Assembly (NCBI RefSeq): GCF_009906855.1
Contig: NZ_CP047650.1
Span: forward strand, 2,976,001-3,040,000
Direction of reading: 5' to 3'
DNA from: Xylophilus rhododendri
Lineage (GTDB): Bacteria > Pseudomonadota > Gammaproteobacteria > Burkholderiales > Burkholderiaceae_C
Length of the DNA stretch: 64,000 nucleotides
Each line of letters starts with the position of its first letter. The stretch's first letter is position 1. Positions 26,646 to 34,944 of this stretch are shown here, piece after piece. Below the pieces are notes generated by a model. That model searched no databases. It worked only from the letters and a program-made list of their open reading frames with translations, and was not told where the DNA came from. The translations under genes were made by a program, and so were the position numbers.

Positions 26646-27454
26646 CGGGCGGCCATCCGCGGGTCGAGCCGGTCGCGCAGCGCGTCGCCCAGCATGTTGA
26701 TGCCCAGCAGCGTGAGCGCGATGCACAGGCCGGGCGCCACGCCCAGCCAGACGGCGGATTCCAGATAGGGCCGCGCGCCCGCCAGCATGTTGCCCCAGGT
26801 GGGTGCCGGCGGCGGCACGCCCAGGCCGAGGAAACTCAGCGCGCTCTCCGACAGCAGCACCCAGCCGAACATGCTGGTGGCCAGCACCGCCACCGGCGCC
26901 AGGCAGTTGGGCAGCACATGGCGGGCCATGGTGTAGGCCTCGGAATTGCCGATCATGCGCGAGGCCTCCACATATTCCTTCTCGCGCAGCGACATCACCG
27001 TGCCGCGCACCACCCGCACCACCGAAGGCGCATAGGCCAGCGACAGCGCGGCCACCACGCCCCAGCGGTTGGCGCCGAAGACGGCGGTCAGGCCCATCGC
27101 CAGCAGGATGCCGGGGAAGGCCAGCAGGGTGTCGTTGAAGGTCATCAGCACCCGGTCGGTCCAGCCGCGCAGAAAGCCCGCCAGCACACCGACCACGGTG
27201 CCCAGCACCACCGCCAGCACCACGGTGCAGATCGCCACGCTGGCGCTGGTGGAGGCGCCGGCCATGACGCGGCTGGCCACGTCGCGGCCGAACTCGTCGG
27301 TGCCCAGCCAGTGGCTCCAGGACGGCGGCTGCAGCTTGGCGCGCAGGCTCAGGCGCAGCGGATCGAAGGGGGTCCAGACGAAGGCGGTGGCCGCCAGCGC
27401 GCACATCGCACCGACGAGTGCGCCGCCGAACCAGGCGCGGGCATGCAGTTTCAT
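26642..27454 (-). CDS. ABC transporter permease (DppC-like)
   Basis: A 270-residue inner-membrane subunit with an N-terminal TM, the OppC-type HWLGTDEFGRDVASRV motif (about 48-63) and five more helices. The EAA loop for ATPase contact is EKEYVEASRMIGNSEAYTMARHVLPN. Start and stop overlap the neighbouring genes by four bases each (ATGA), so the order permease-permease-ATPase is translated as a unit. Longer extensions run inside the upstream permease gene. Confidence 0.94.
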   Translation of the reverse strand: MKLHARAWFGGALVGAMCALAATAFVWTPFDPLRLSLRAKLQPPSWSHWLGTDEFGRDVASRVMAGASTSASVAICTVVLAVVLGTVVGVLAGFLRGWTDRVLMTFNDTLLAFPGILLAMGLTAVFGANRWGVVAALSLAYAPSVVRVVRGTVMSLREKEYVEASRMIGNSEAYTMARHVLPNCLAPVAVLATSMFGWVLLSESALSFLGLGVPPPAPTWGNMLAGARPYLESAVWLGVAPGLCIALTLLGINMLGDALRDRLDPRMAAR

Positions 27455-28395
27455 GAGGCCGCCACCCGCGGATCGAAGAGGGGATAGCAGAGGTCGACGA
27501 CCAGGTTGATCACCACGTAGATGCAGGCGGTGAACAGCAGGCAGCCCTGCACCACCGGATAGTCGCGGCCCAGGATGGAGTCCACCAGCAGCCGGCCCAG
27601 GCCCGGCAGGGTGAACACCGTCTCCAGCACCGCGATGCCGCCCAGCAGGTGGCCCAGCACCAGGCCGATCAGCGTCAGCGTGGGGCTGAAGGCGTTGGGC
27701 AGCACGTGGCGCCACAGCACGCCCCATTCCGACACGCCCTTGGCGCGGGCATGCGACACGTATTCCAGCCGCAGCACCTCGATGGCGCTGGCGCGCGACA
27801 TGCGGGTGAGCACGCCGACCTCGATCAGCACCAGCGTGGCGACCGGCAGCACCAGGTAGACCAGGCCCTGCACCAGGTCCTGCCCCATCGGCACATAGCC
27901 CACCACCGGCAGCCAGCCCAGGTGCAGGCCGAACCACAGCAGCAGCAGCAGGCCGAGCCAGAAGCTGGGGATGGACAGCATCAGCGTGGAGACGGCGACG
28001 ATGGCGAAATCCAGCGGCCCGTTCTGCTTCCAGGCCGCCAGCAGGCCGGCCGGCACCGCGATGGCCGCGGCCATGGCGACCGCGCTCAGCACGATGGAGG
28101 CGCTGACCTGGAAACGCTCCAGGATCAGCGGCAGCACCGGCTGGTCGCTGGTGATGGAGCGGCCCAGGTCGCCCGCCAGCACATGCTGCAGCCAGTGCAG
28201 GAACTGGCTCCACAGCGGCAGGTCGAGGCCCAGCTGCTGGCGCAACTGGGCGATCTGGGCGGCATCCGCGCCGTCGCCCAGCATCAGCTGGGCGGGATCG
28301 CCGGGCACCATGCGGATCAGCGTGAACACCGCCACCGCCGCCAGCAACAGCGTGGGCAGCGAGGAGGCGATGCGGCGGACGACGTAGGCGAGCAT
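27451..28395 (-). CDS. ABC transporter permease (DppB-like)
   Basis: A 314-residue permease with the OppB N-terminal YVVRRIASSLPTLLLAAVAVFTLIRMVPGDPA and a loop EYVSHARAKGVSEWGVLWRHVLPNA facing the ATPases. Six helices are expected. It follows the C45 hydrolase gene by 16 bases and overlaps the second permease by four. Confidence 0.94.
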   Translation of the reverse strand: MLAYVVRRIASSLPTLLLAAVAVFTLIRMVPGDPAQLMLGDGADAAQIAQLRQQLGLDLPLWSQFLHWLQHVLAGDLGRSITSDQPVLPLILERFQVSASIVLSAVAMAAAIAVPAGLLAAWKQNGPLDFAIVAVSTLMLSIPSFWLGLLLLLWFGLHLGWLPVVGYVPMGQDLVQGLVYLVLPVATLVLIEVGVLTRMSRASAIEVLRLEYVSHARAKGVSEWGVLWRHVLPNAFSPTLTLIGLVLGHLLGGIAVLETVFTLPGLGRLLVDSILGRDYPVVQGCLLFTACIYVVINLVVDLCYPLFDPRVAAS

Positions 28396-28411
28396 GGCCG
28401 GGTCCGTCCCG

Positions 28412-29590
28412 TCAGCCGATGGCGGCCGGCGCGGGCGCGGAACTCTCCGGCTGGATCTGCATGTCCAGGGTGAAGCGGCTGAACTCCTTGTTGAGCGCCG
28501 GCAGCATCGCCACCTCCATCACGCCCAGGGCCGGCTCCATCACCACCATGGCGACGGTGGCGCTGAGGTTGGTGGTCAGGCTCTGGCGCGGCGGGCGGCA
28601 GACGGCCCAGGGCGTCTCGAAGTCGTCGAACAGGGCGGCCTTCATCGAATCGAGGGTGACCTGGCCGGCCCTGGCCTGCGGCTCCAGCAGGGAGCGCACG
28701 CGCAGGTCGCGGTAGAGGCTGTCGGGCATGTTCGCCACGCCGGCCTCCTTGAGCTTGGACAGGGCCACCGGGCTCTGCCAGTGGTTGGCATGCACGATCA
28801 GGCCGTCGCTGGGGTGCAGCAGGAAGGTCTCGTCCGGCGCGCATTCGAAGTCGATGGCGATGCCGTGCACATGGCTCAGGATGTTGTTGACCGAGGCCGA
28901 CTTGGGCGTGGTGTAGATGCAGTGCATGGCCAGCGCCAGGCGCTGCTGCTCCAGCACCTTGCGCCGCACGAAGGCCACCGGCAGGCCGACCTGGCGGTAG
29001 TCGCGGTCGGATTCGAGGTAGTTGGCGGTGATGGCGATGCCGGCCGCGTTCAGGCCCACGCGGGCCAGCTGGCCGGCCTCGCAGAAGGTCATCAGGTCGG
29101 GGCCGTCCTCGCGCCGCACCTTCAGCACCACCGCGGTCTCGGCGCATTCGGCCTTCCAGTCCCAGTTCAGGCCGTGCAGCAGGCGGCCGGAGGCGGTGGC
29201 CTCGCGGGTGGCCACCACGCCGGTGCAGCCGTCGGGCTCGGCATCGACGATGTCGCCGGGCTGCAGCGGCTGCTCGCCCCGGGCGCGCCGCTTGGCCAGC
29301 TGCAGCAGCTCGGTGCGGGCGTTGAGCAGCACGATGGCCTCGAAGGGCTGGCCCGCGCCCTGCGCCATGCCGCGCATTTCCTCGACATAGGCGGGCTCGA
29401 ACTTCTCGATCACCGGCAGGTACTGGGCCACGGCGGCCACGATGTCGTCCCAGCCGAACTTGGCCGCCGCCAGCTGCGCGATGTAGTGGCCGGCGCCGAT
29501 GCGGATGCGCTCGGCGGCCTGGCTGCCGTAGGAGACGCCGCGCTCGAAGGGGGCGCCGGAAACTTCGATGAATTGGCAGGGCTTGACCAT
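28412..29590 (-). CDS. C45-family acyltransferase/hydrolase (acyl-CoA:6-APA acyltransferase-like)
   Basis: A 392-residue N-terminal-nucleophile-type protein of peptidase family C45. The probable autoprocessing nucleophile is C122 in PDGCTGVVA, followed by GRLLHGLNWDW and, later, ASVNNILSHVHGIAIDFE and HANHW, as in the family. Members hydrolyse or transfer N-acyl groups on amide bonds. The start at 29590 (MVKPCQFIEVSGAPFERG) fits the usual N-terminus; an upstream in-frame start adds 32 unlikely residues over the operator. It is the first gene of the operon with the dipeptide-type importer, so it probably deacylates the imported substrate. No signal peptide is seen. Confidence 0.85.
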   Translation of the reverse strand: MVKPCQFIEVSGAPFERGVSYGSQAAERIRIGAGHYIAQLAAAKFGWDDIVAAVAQYLPVIEKFEPAYVEEMRGMAQGAGQPFEAIVLLNARTELLQLAKRRARGEQPLQPGDIVDAEPDGCTGVVATREATASGRLLHGLNWDWKAECAETAVVLKVRREDGPDLMTFCEAGQLARVGLNAAGIAITANYLESDRDYRQVGLPVAFVRRKVLEQQRLALAMHCIYTTPKSASVNNILSHVHGIAIDFECAPDETFLLHPSDGLIVHANHWQSPVALSKLKEAGVANMPDSLYRDLRVRSLLEPQARAGQVTLDSMKAALFDDFETPWAVCRPPRQSLTTNLSATVAMVVMEPALGVMEVAMLPALNKEFSRFTLDMQIQPESSAPAPAAIG

Positions 29591-29651
29591 GGGTGCGCTT
29601 CTTGCTGCAGGTTTTGAACGGCTTGTCGTTTGAATTATGTGGATATAAAAC

Positions 29652-29677
29652 GCAACGAGCAAGCGCTTGATCGTTGC
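29652..29677. promoter_or_regulatory. 26-bp near-perfect palindrome between C45 operon and gntR
   Basis: GCAACGA ... TCGTTGC form 7-bp outer arms; inside, CAAGC and GCTTG pair as well, leaving one mismatched pair between arms. The site sits in an unusually AT-rich 196-base gap between two divergent units, with TATAAA-like sequence beside it (29644-29650). It is the best operator candidate of the window and probably binds the neighbouring GntR protein. Confidence 0.75.
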
Positions 29678-29786
29678 TGAATCCAAGATGAAATACGAAT
29701 GGTGAAAATACTGTTCTCGACTTGGTGGTTTTATGTGATCATTTAAATCTCATGCCCTGGATCGATTCCGGCCGGCATCCGAGACA

Positions 29787-30704
29787 ATGGACCGCATGAC
29801 CGCCACGCCACCGGAACCCAAGTTGTCGCCCCTGCACCTCCAGCTCGCCGCCCAGGTGGTGGAGCTGGCCCGCGGCCGCGCCCTGCCCGCCGGCTCCGCG
29901 CTGACCGAGCTGGGCCTGGCCCAGCAACTGGGGGTGTCGCGCACGCCCATGCGTGCGGTGCTGGGCTTTCTGGCGGCGCGGGGCGTGGTCGAGCGCGACG
30001 GCGACGGCAAGCGCACCGGCTGGCGCCTGCGCCGCGATGCCGCCGGGCTCGCGCCGGTCGAACTCGAGGCGCCGGTGGCCGACGCCGACCGCCTCTTCGT
30101 CGAGATCGCCCGCGACCGCCTGACCGAGCAGCTGCCGGTCGATGTGTCCGAGGCCGACCTGATCCGCCGCTACGGCGTCAGCCGCCCGACCGTGCTGAAG
30201 GTGATGAACCGGCTGGCCGAGGTGGGCCAGGTGGAGCGCAAGTCCGGCCGCGGCTGGACCTTCATCCCGCCCTCCTACGACACCGCCACCCGCCTGGAGA
30301 GCTTCCGTTTCCGCATGCTGATCGAGCCCGCCGCCCTGCTTGAACCCGGCTGGAAGCTGGACCCGGCCTGGGCGCAGAACATGCGCCAGCGCCACGAGGA
30401 CATGCTCGCCCGCCCCTGGCAGGACAGCAGCGCGGTGGCCCTGTTCGAGCTCAACGCGGAATTCCACGCCGGCCTGGCCGCGGCCTCGCAGAACCGGTTC
30501 TTCCAGCTCGCGGTCGAGCAGCAGAACCGCCTGCGGCGCTTCGTCAACCTGAACTGGAAATACGGCCGGGAGCGTGTCGAAGTCTCCTGCCGCGAGCACC
30601 TGGAGATCCTCGAGCGGGCCGAATCCGGCGCGCTCGAGGTGGCCGCCTCCCTGATGCGCCTGCACCTGCAGCGCGCCAGCGCCCTGCCCCAGGAAAAGAC
30701 CTGA
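29787..30704 (+). CDS. GntR-family regulator with two winged helix domains and FCD-like domain
   Basis: A 305-residue regulator. The first winged helix (about 20-82) contains LTELGLAQQLGVSRTPMRAVLGFLAARGVVERD; a second (about 105-158) contains VSEADLIRRYGVSRPTVLKVMNRLAEVGQVERKSGRGW. An FCD-like ligand domain follows (about 165-300: FRFRMLIEPAALLEPGW, FELNAEFHAGLAAASQNRFF). FadR/FCD proteins normally have one winged helix, so the duplication is unusual. The start ATG at 29787 has an alternative three codons on. It is divergent from the C45 operon and 33 bases before the first deacetylase gene, and probably controls both. Confidence 0.9.
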   Translation: MDRMTATPPEPKLSPLHLQLAAQVVELARGRALPAGSALTELGLAQQLGVSRTPMRAVLGFLAARGVVERDGDGKRTGWRLRRDAAGLAPVELEAPVADADRLFVEIARDRLTEQLPVDVSEADLIRRYGVSRPTVLKVMNRLAEVGQVERKSGRGWTFIPPSYDTATRLESFRFRMLIEPAALLEPGWKLDPAWAQNMRQRHEDMLARPWQDSSAVALFELNAEFHAGLAAASQNRFFQLAVEQQNRLRRFVNLNWKYGRERVEVSCREHLEILERAESGALEVAASLMRLHLQRASALPQEKT

Positions 30705-30737
30705 GCCCGCCCCGGGCACCCACGGAGCACCATCGCC

Positions 30738-31667
30738 ATGAACCCATCCGCCAGCCCGCCAGACAAACGCTATCCCGCCGTCCTCCGCACCCGCCTGCGC
30801 CACAGCGATTTCGCCCCGCGCGAGCAGCGCCCGCGCTGGCCGGGCGGCGCGCAGTGCGCGGTGGTGATCACGGTGGATTACGACGGCGCCTCCAACGAGG
30901 CCGGCCGCGGCTGGCCCGCGCTGGGCATCCATTCGGCCGGGCGCTACTCGGCGCGGCGCGGCGTGCAGCGCTACCTCGACCTGCTGGAGCGCCGCGCCGT
31001 GCCCTGCACCTTCTTCGTGCCGGGCTACGACGCCGAGCGCTTTCCGCAGTCGGTGCGCGACATCGCCGCCGCCGGCCACGAGATCGGCGCCCACGGCTAT
31101 CTGCACGAGAACTTCCTGCTGCAGCCCGACGAGGAAGTGCGCCGCCTGGGCCTGACCCACCGCATCCTGGGCGATCTGACCGGCAAGGCGCCGCGCGGCT
31201 GGCGCTCGCCGGGCGGCCAGAAGACGGCCGTCACGCTCGACACCCTGCAGGCCCTGGGCTACGCCTACGACTCCAGCGACAAGGACAGCGACATGCCCTA
31301 TCTGCTGCGCATGCGCGACGGCGGATCCATGGTGGAGATACCCAACAACACCCTGAGCCTGGACGACTACCCTTGGTATGCCGTCTCGCGCACGCCGGTA
31401 TCGGAGGTGCAGGCCCAGTGGTGCCGCGAGTTCGACGCCATCCACGCGGCCGGCGGCTTCTACATGCTGGTGGTGCATCCGCGCGCCAGCTGGGGCTCGG
31501 GCATGCCCTCGCGGGCGCATGCGGTGGAGAACGTGATCCGCCACATCCAGCAGCATCCGGGCGCGCGTTTCATGGAGCTGCAGGAGCTGGCCGACTGGGT
31601 CGCGTCGGATCCGTCGCAGTACGACGAGATGGCGATTTCCGGTGCCGGCGGCACCTCGGTCCTCTGA
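30738..31667 (+). CDS. NodB-type polysaccharide/peptidoglycan deacetylase family protein
   Basis: A 309-residue carbohydrate esterase-4 fold protein. Metal and catalytic residues are present: D47 and D49 in VDYDG, H119 and H123 in HGYLHE, and GWRSPGG. The layout resembles the cytoplasmic PuuE/HpPgdA branch, which acts on small amides or glycans. No signal peptide is evident. The ribosome site is GGAG before ATG 30738. It follows gntR by 33 bases and is followed by a paralogue. Confidence 0.88.
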   Translation: MNPSASPPDKRYPAVLRTRLRHSDFAPREQRPRWPGGAQCAVVITVDYDGASNEAGRGWPALGIHSAGRYSARRGVQRYLDLLERRAVPCTFFVPGYDAERFPQSVRDIAAAGHEIGAHGYLHENFLLQPDEEVRRLGLTHRILGDLTGKAPRGWRSPGGQKTAVTLDTLQALGYAYDSSDKDSDMPYLLRMRDGGSMVEIPNNTLSLDDYPWYAVSRTPVSEVQAQWCREFDAIHAAGGFYMLVVHPRASWGSGMPSRAHAVENVIRHIQQHPGARFMELQELADWVASDPSQYDEMAISGAGGTSVL

Positions 31668-31686
31668 GCCAGGCAGGAGCGCACCC

Positions 31687-32517
31687 ATGCAGAACACCCA
31701 CCCACTTCCCGCAGGCCTGGCGCGGCATCCGGCCACGATCAGCATCAATGTGGACATCGAGGCGGTCGATGCCCTCGGCGCCGGCGAGGCCGGCCTGTTC
31801 GGCAAGTTCAGCTACGGCCGCTACGGCCTGCGCGAAGGCCTGCCCCGGCTGCTGGCGCTGCTGCGCCAGACCGGCATCCGGGCCACCTTCTTCGTGGTGC
31901 CGGCCGATGCGCTGCGCCATCCGCGCATGCTCGAAGCCCTGGCGGCCGACGGCCACGAGATCGCAGTGCAGACCAGCATCTGGCTGCCCGCCCATCCGAC
32001 CGAAGGCAGCGAGGACCTCGACAGCCTGGCCCAGGCCTGCGAAACCCTGCGCGGCCTGACCGGCCAGGCGCCGCTGGGCTGGCGCGCCGCCAACGGCATC
32101 GTCACCACTGGCGCGCTGCGGCGCCTGGCCGAGCTGGGCATGACCTACGACAGCAGCTTCCTCGACGACGACCTGCCCTACGTGATGGGCGAGGGCGCGG
32201 CCCGGCTGGTCGAGCTGCCGGTCTTCGATTACCTGAACGACAGCATCTTCTACGGCGGCCGCCATCCCACCGACCGCGTCGCCAAGGTCTGGCAGGAGGA
32301 AACCACCGCCATGCTGGAGGCCGGCGCCTACCTGCACCTGGTGCTGCACAGCCGCGGCGACGTGGGCACCGCCCGCGAGATCCGCGTCGACGTGCTGGCC
32401 CGCTGGCTGGAGCGCACCGCCGCGCTGCCGGGCGTGGCCTTCTACCGCTGCTGCGACCTGGCGCGGATCTGGCTGGAGGGCACGCCGGCCGAGGCGGTCG
32501 AGGCCTTCGCCTCCTGA
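31687..32517 (+). CDS. second NodB-type deacetylase paralogue lacking the metal-binding His pair
   Basis: A 276-residue paralogue of the previous gene, 19 bases behind it. The fold is kept (ISINVDIEAVD with D23, FFVVPADALRHPRMLEALAADGHEI, LGWRAANG), but the H-x3-H motif is replaced: alignment to the first paralogue puts Q95 and W99 at the His positions, with H103 a few residues later. This suggests an altered metal site, a structural partner or a different reaction. ATG 31687 follows the ribosome site CAGGAG; the longer frame start at 31642 lies inside the preceding gene. Confidence 0.83.
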   Translation: MQNTHPLPAGLARHPATISINVDIEAVDALGAGEAGLFGKFSYGRYGLREGLPRLLALLRQTGIRATFFVVPADALRHPRMLEALAADGHEIAVQTSIWLPAHPTEGSEDLDSLAQACETLRGLTGQAPLGWRAANGIVTTGALRRLAELGMTYDSSFLDDDLPYVMGEGAARLVELPVFDYLNDSIFYGGRHPTDRVAKVWQEETTAMLEAGAYLHLVLHSRGDVGTAREIRVDVLARWLERTAALPGVAFYRCCDLARIWLEGTPAEAVEAFAS

Positions 32518-32524
32518 GGCCGCG

Positions 32525-32977
32525 TCAGGACGGCCGGTTCGCCTTCAGCGCGAGATGCGGCCCCAGGTCGCGCCGCGCCTGGTCTTCCAGCAGCCCGAGC
32601 GTGACCGAAACGCCGGCCGCGCGCAGGATCGCGATGCCCTGGCCGTCGTTGCGCGGGTCCGGGTCCAGCATCGCCACGTACACCGTCTTCACGCCACGCT
32701 CCACCAGGGTCTTCGCGCAGGAGGGCGTGCGGCCGTGGAAGGAGCAGGGCTCCAGGGTGACGAAGGCCGTCACGTCTTCGAGGCCGCCTTCGAGCTGCGC
32801 CAAAGCGCCGGCCTCGGCATGCGGATTGCCGGGCGGCTGGGTGTGGGCGCTGGCCACGATGGCGCTGCCGCGCACCAGCACGCAGCCGACCGGCGGGTTG
32901 GGAAGGCAGTCCGGCAGGGCACGCCGGCCTTCGGCGAGGGCGGCCTGCATGAAGCGGCGGGCGGTATCGGCATCCAT
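32525..32977 (-). CDS. cytidine-deaminase-like protein resembling RibD deaminase domain
   Basis: A 150-residue zinc deaminase with HAEAGAL (zinc His and catalytic Glu) and PCSFHGRTPSC (two zinc Cys), the pattern of RibD deaminases (riboflavin step 2) rather than tRNA or cytosine deaminases. No reductase domain follows, so it is a stand-alone unit. No other rib gene is in the window. It is convergent with the deacetylases (7 bases apart). Confidence 0.82.
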   Translation of the reverse strand: MDADTARRFMQAALAEGRRALPDCLPNPPVGCVLVRGSAIVASAHTQPPGNPHAEAGALAQLEGGLEDVTAFVTLEPCSFHGRTPSCAKTLVERGVKTVYVAMLDPDPRNDGQGIAILRAAGVSVTLGLLEDQARRDLGPHLALKANRPS

Positions 32978-33060
32978 GGCAGGAGCCTAACAGCGCGGGG
33001 TGGCTGGCTTTGACCCGGCGGCGACCGGGGCCGGGGCGCGCTGGGTAATCTTGCGGGTCC

Positions 33061-33906
33061 ATGTCCGATTCCCTCACCGATCCCGCCACCGATCCGCCGC
33101 TCGCGGCATCCCCTCTCATCGGCCGGCCGCATGCGCGGCGGCTGCGCGACATCTACCGCTCGGCCGGCTGGCCGAGCCAGGACCTGGTCGAGGTCGAACT
33201 GCTGAGTGCCGGCCTGGTGCAGCAGCTGCACGACAGCCACGGCCGCATGTCGCTGCGGGTGACCGAGCAAGGCCTGGCGCTGATGGCGCGCAGCCTGGCC
33301 GGCAACCGCGCCGCGCTGTCGTCCCACCAGGCGCTGGAGGAGCAGGTGGCGCGGGCGATGCAGCGCGCCGGGCGCATCGTCTGGCGCGGCCTGGCCCTGC
33401 GCGCCCAGGTGCCCTGCGACGCGCCCGCCGCCGGGGCGGATGCCGCGCAGCTGGAAGACGCCGATGCGCCCCGCCCCTCGCGCTGGTGCATCGCCAAGCC
33501 GGATGTCTTCTCGATCCGCAACACCTCGGTCGAGGCCTATCTCGCACCGGTGGTGCACGAGATCAAGGTGCGCCGCTCCGATCTGCTGTCCGACCTGCGC
33601 AATCCCGCCAAGCGGGCGGCCTACCTCGATGTCAGCAGCGAATGCTGGTACGTGCTGGGCCCGGACGGCCACGGCCGGCCGATCGGCAGCGCGGAAGAAA
33701 TCCCGCCCGAATGCGGCGTGATGCTGGCCGAGGGCGACCCCGCCCGGCCGCGCCTGACGGTGGCCCGCCCCGCGCCCCGCCGCGCCCGCACCCTGCCCTT
33801 CGGCCTGTGGCTGGCGCTGGCCAAGGCGACGCCGCTGCCGGTGCTGGGCGATGACGACCAGGCCCTGCTCTCACCCTGCGAGGATGATCCCGCCGCCAGC
33901 TCCTGA
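33061..33906 (+). CDS. unrecognised protein with winged-helix-like N-terminus and PD-(D/E)XK-like core
   Basis: A 281-residue protein I do not recognise. Residues about 40-85 (LVEVELLSAGLVQQLHDSHGRMSLRVTEQGLALM) look like a winged helix. The centre has KPDVF (D148) followed after 18 residues by HEIKVRRSDL (E167, K169), the D-Xn-ExK pattern of restriction-like nucleases. The C-terminal third is Pro/Arg-rich. It could be a DNA-acting enzyme, but other ExK proteins also fit. It stands alone between divergent and unrelated genes; the start ATG at 33061 gives a well-behaved frame. Confidence 0.7.
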   Translation: MSDSLTDPATDPPLAASPLIGRPHARRLRDIYRSAGWPSQDLVEVELLSAGLVQQLHDSHGRMSLRVTEQGLALMARSLAGNRAALSSHQALEEQVARAMQRAGRIVWRGLALRAQVPCDAPAAGADAAQLEDADAPRPSRWCIAKPDVFSIRNTSVEAYLAPVVHEIKVRRSDLLSDLRNPAKRAAYLDVSSECWYVLGPDGHGRPIGSAEEIPPECGVMLAEGDPARPRLTVARPAPRRARTLPFGLWLALAKATPLPVLGDDDQALLSPCEDDPAASS

Positions 33907-34048
33907 AAGCGTGCCGGCGCCACGCCAGGGCGCGGCCTCGTCCGACGGCCACGGCGGCGCCGGCCGCGCATGCTGTCCGGTCGGCATGGCGCGCAGGGAC
34001 GGTCATGCCTTTTCCTCCATCCAACCGCGACCCGCAGGAGAGACCAGC

Positions 34049-34486
34049 ATGATCGAGAAGTTCGCCACCGTTCATTGGGAAGGTGCAGGCAAGGCCGGCA
34101 AGGGCGCCATCAGCACCCAGACCGCGGCCCTGAAGGCGCAGCCCTACGGCTTCGCCACCCGCTTCGAGAACGACACCCAGGGCACCAACCCGGAAGAGCT
34201 GCTGGCGGCGGCGCATGCGGCCTGCTTCAGCATGGCTTTCGCCTTCGCCGCCGAGAAGGCGGGCTTTCCGACCGCCTCGGTGGACACCAAGGCCCTGGTG
34301 CGCCTGGCGCCCGAGGGCGGCGGCTTCAAGATCGACCGCATCGCCCTCACACTCGACGCCAGCGTGCCGAACATCGACGAGGCCAAGTTCCAGGAGATCG
34401 CCCAGGGCGCCAAGCAGAACTGCCCCCTGTCCAAGGCGCTGGCCTCGGTGCCCGAGATCACGCTGACCGCCACGCTGCGCAAGTAG
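34049..34486 (+). CDS. OsmC/Ohr-family peroxide reductase
   Basis: A 145-residue thiol peroxidase that reduces organic hydroperoxides. The two redox cysteines are in AAHAACFSMAF and KQNCPLSKAL. The OsmC subtype is suggested by GTNPEELLAAAHAACF and FEND. The ATG at 34049 has the ribosome site CAGGAG 8 bases before it. It precedes the small exported protein by 13 bases and may be co-transcribed. Confidence 0.93.
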   Translation: MIEKFATVHWEGAGKAGKGAISTQTAALKAQPYGFATRFENDTQGTNPEELLAAAHAACFSMAFAFAAEKAGFPTASVDTKALVRLAPEGGGFKIDRIALTLDASVPNIDEAKFQEIAQGAKQNCPLSKALASVPEITLTATLRK

Positions 34487-34499
34487 CCAGGGAGATCCC

Positions 34500-34922
34500 A
34501 TGAACACCCAGACTTCCCTGCTGCGCCAGGTTTGTGTGCTGGCCGCCGGCTGCATGCTCGGCCTGGCCGCCCATGCGGCCGTCCCGGGCGGCTGCAATGC
34601 CAACGAAGCCCGCAACGATCCGGCCGCCTGCAAACGTGAATCCGGCGCCGCCAAGCTGGAGGCCAAGCGCGGCAACCTCACATCGCCGGGCGCCGCCGCG
34701 GGCCGCAACGCGGCCGACCGCTGCCGCGACCTGACCGGCGGTGAAAAGACCGATTGCCTGACCCGCATGAGCGGCGGCGGCACCAGCAGCACCACCACCT
34801 CGGCCGGCGGCGCCAGCACCAGCAGTTCCACCTCCAGCAATGCCAGCGGCAGCGTGGAAGGCGGCGGCGTGATCCGGGAGACCACGACCACCACCACGAC
34901 CACGGTGCCGGCCAAGCCCTGA
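34500..34922 (+). CDS. small exported Thr/Ser-rich protein, unrecognised
   Basis: A 140-residue protein with a signal peptide (about 1-27, VCVLAAGCMLGLAAHAA) and a possible lipobox-like Cys inside it. The mature N-terminal half has four spaced cysteines (GGCNANE, AACKRE, DRCRDL, DCLTRM) and the C-terminal half is almost only Ser, Thr, Gly and Ala, ending in a run of Thr. Likely periplasmic or envelope-exposed. It follows osmC closely, so a stress link is possible but unproven. Confidence 0.65.
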   Translation: MNTQTSLLRQVCVLAAGCMLGLAAHAAVPGGCNANEARNDPAACKRESGAAKLEAKRGNLTSPGAAAGRNAADRCRDLTGGEKTDCLTRMSGGGTSSTTTSAGGASTSSSTSSNASGSVEGGGVIRETTTTTTTTVPAKP

Positions 34923-34944
34923 GGGCGGCTGCGGCCGGCGCGGC

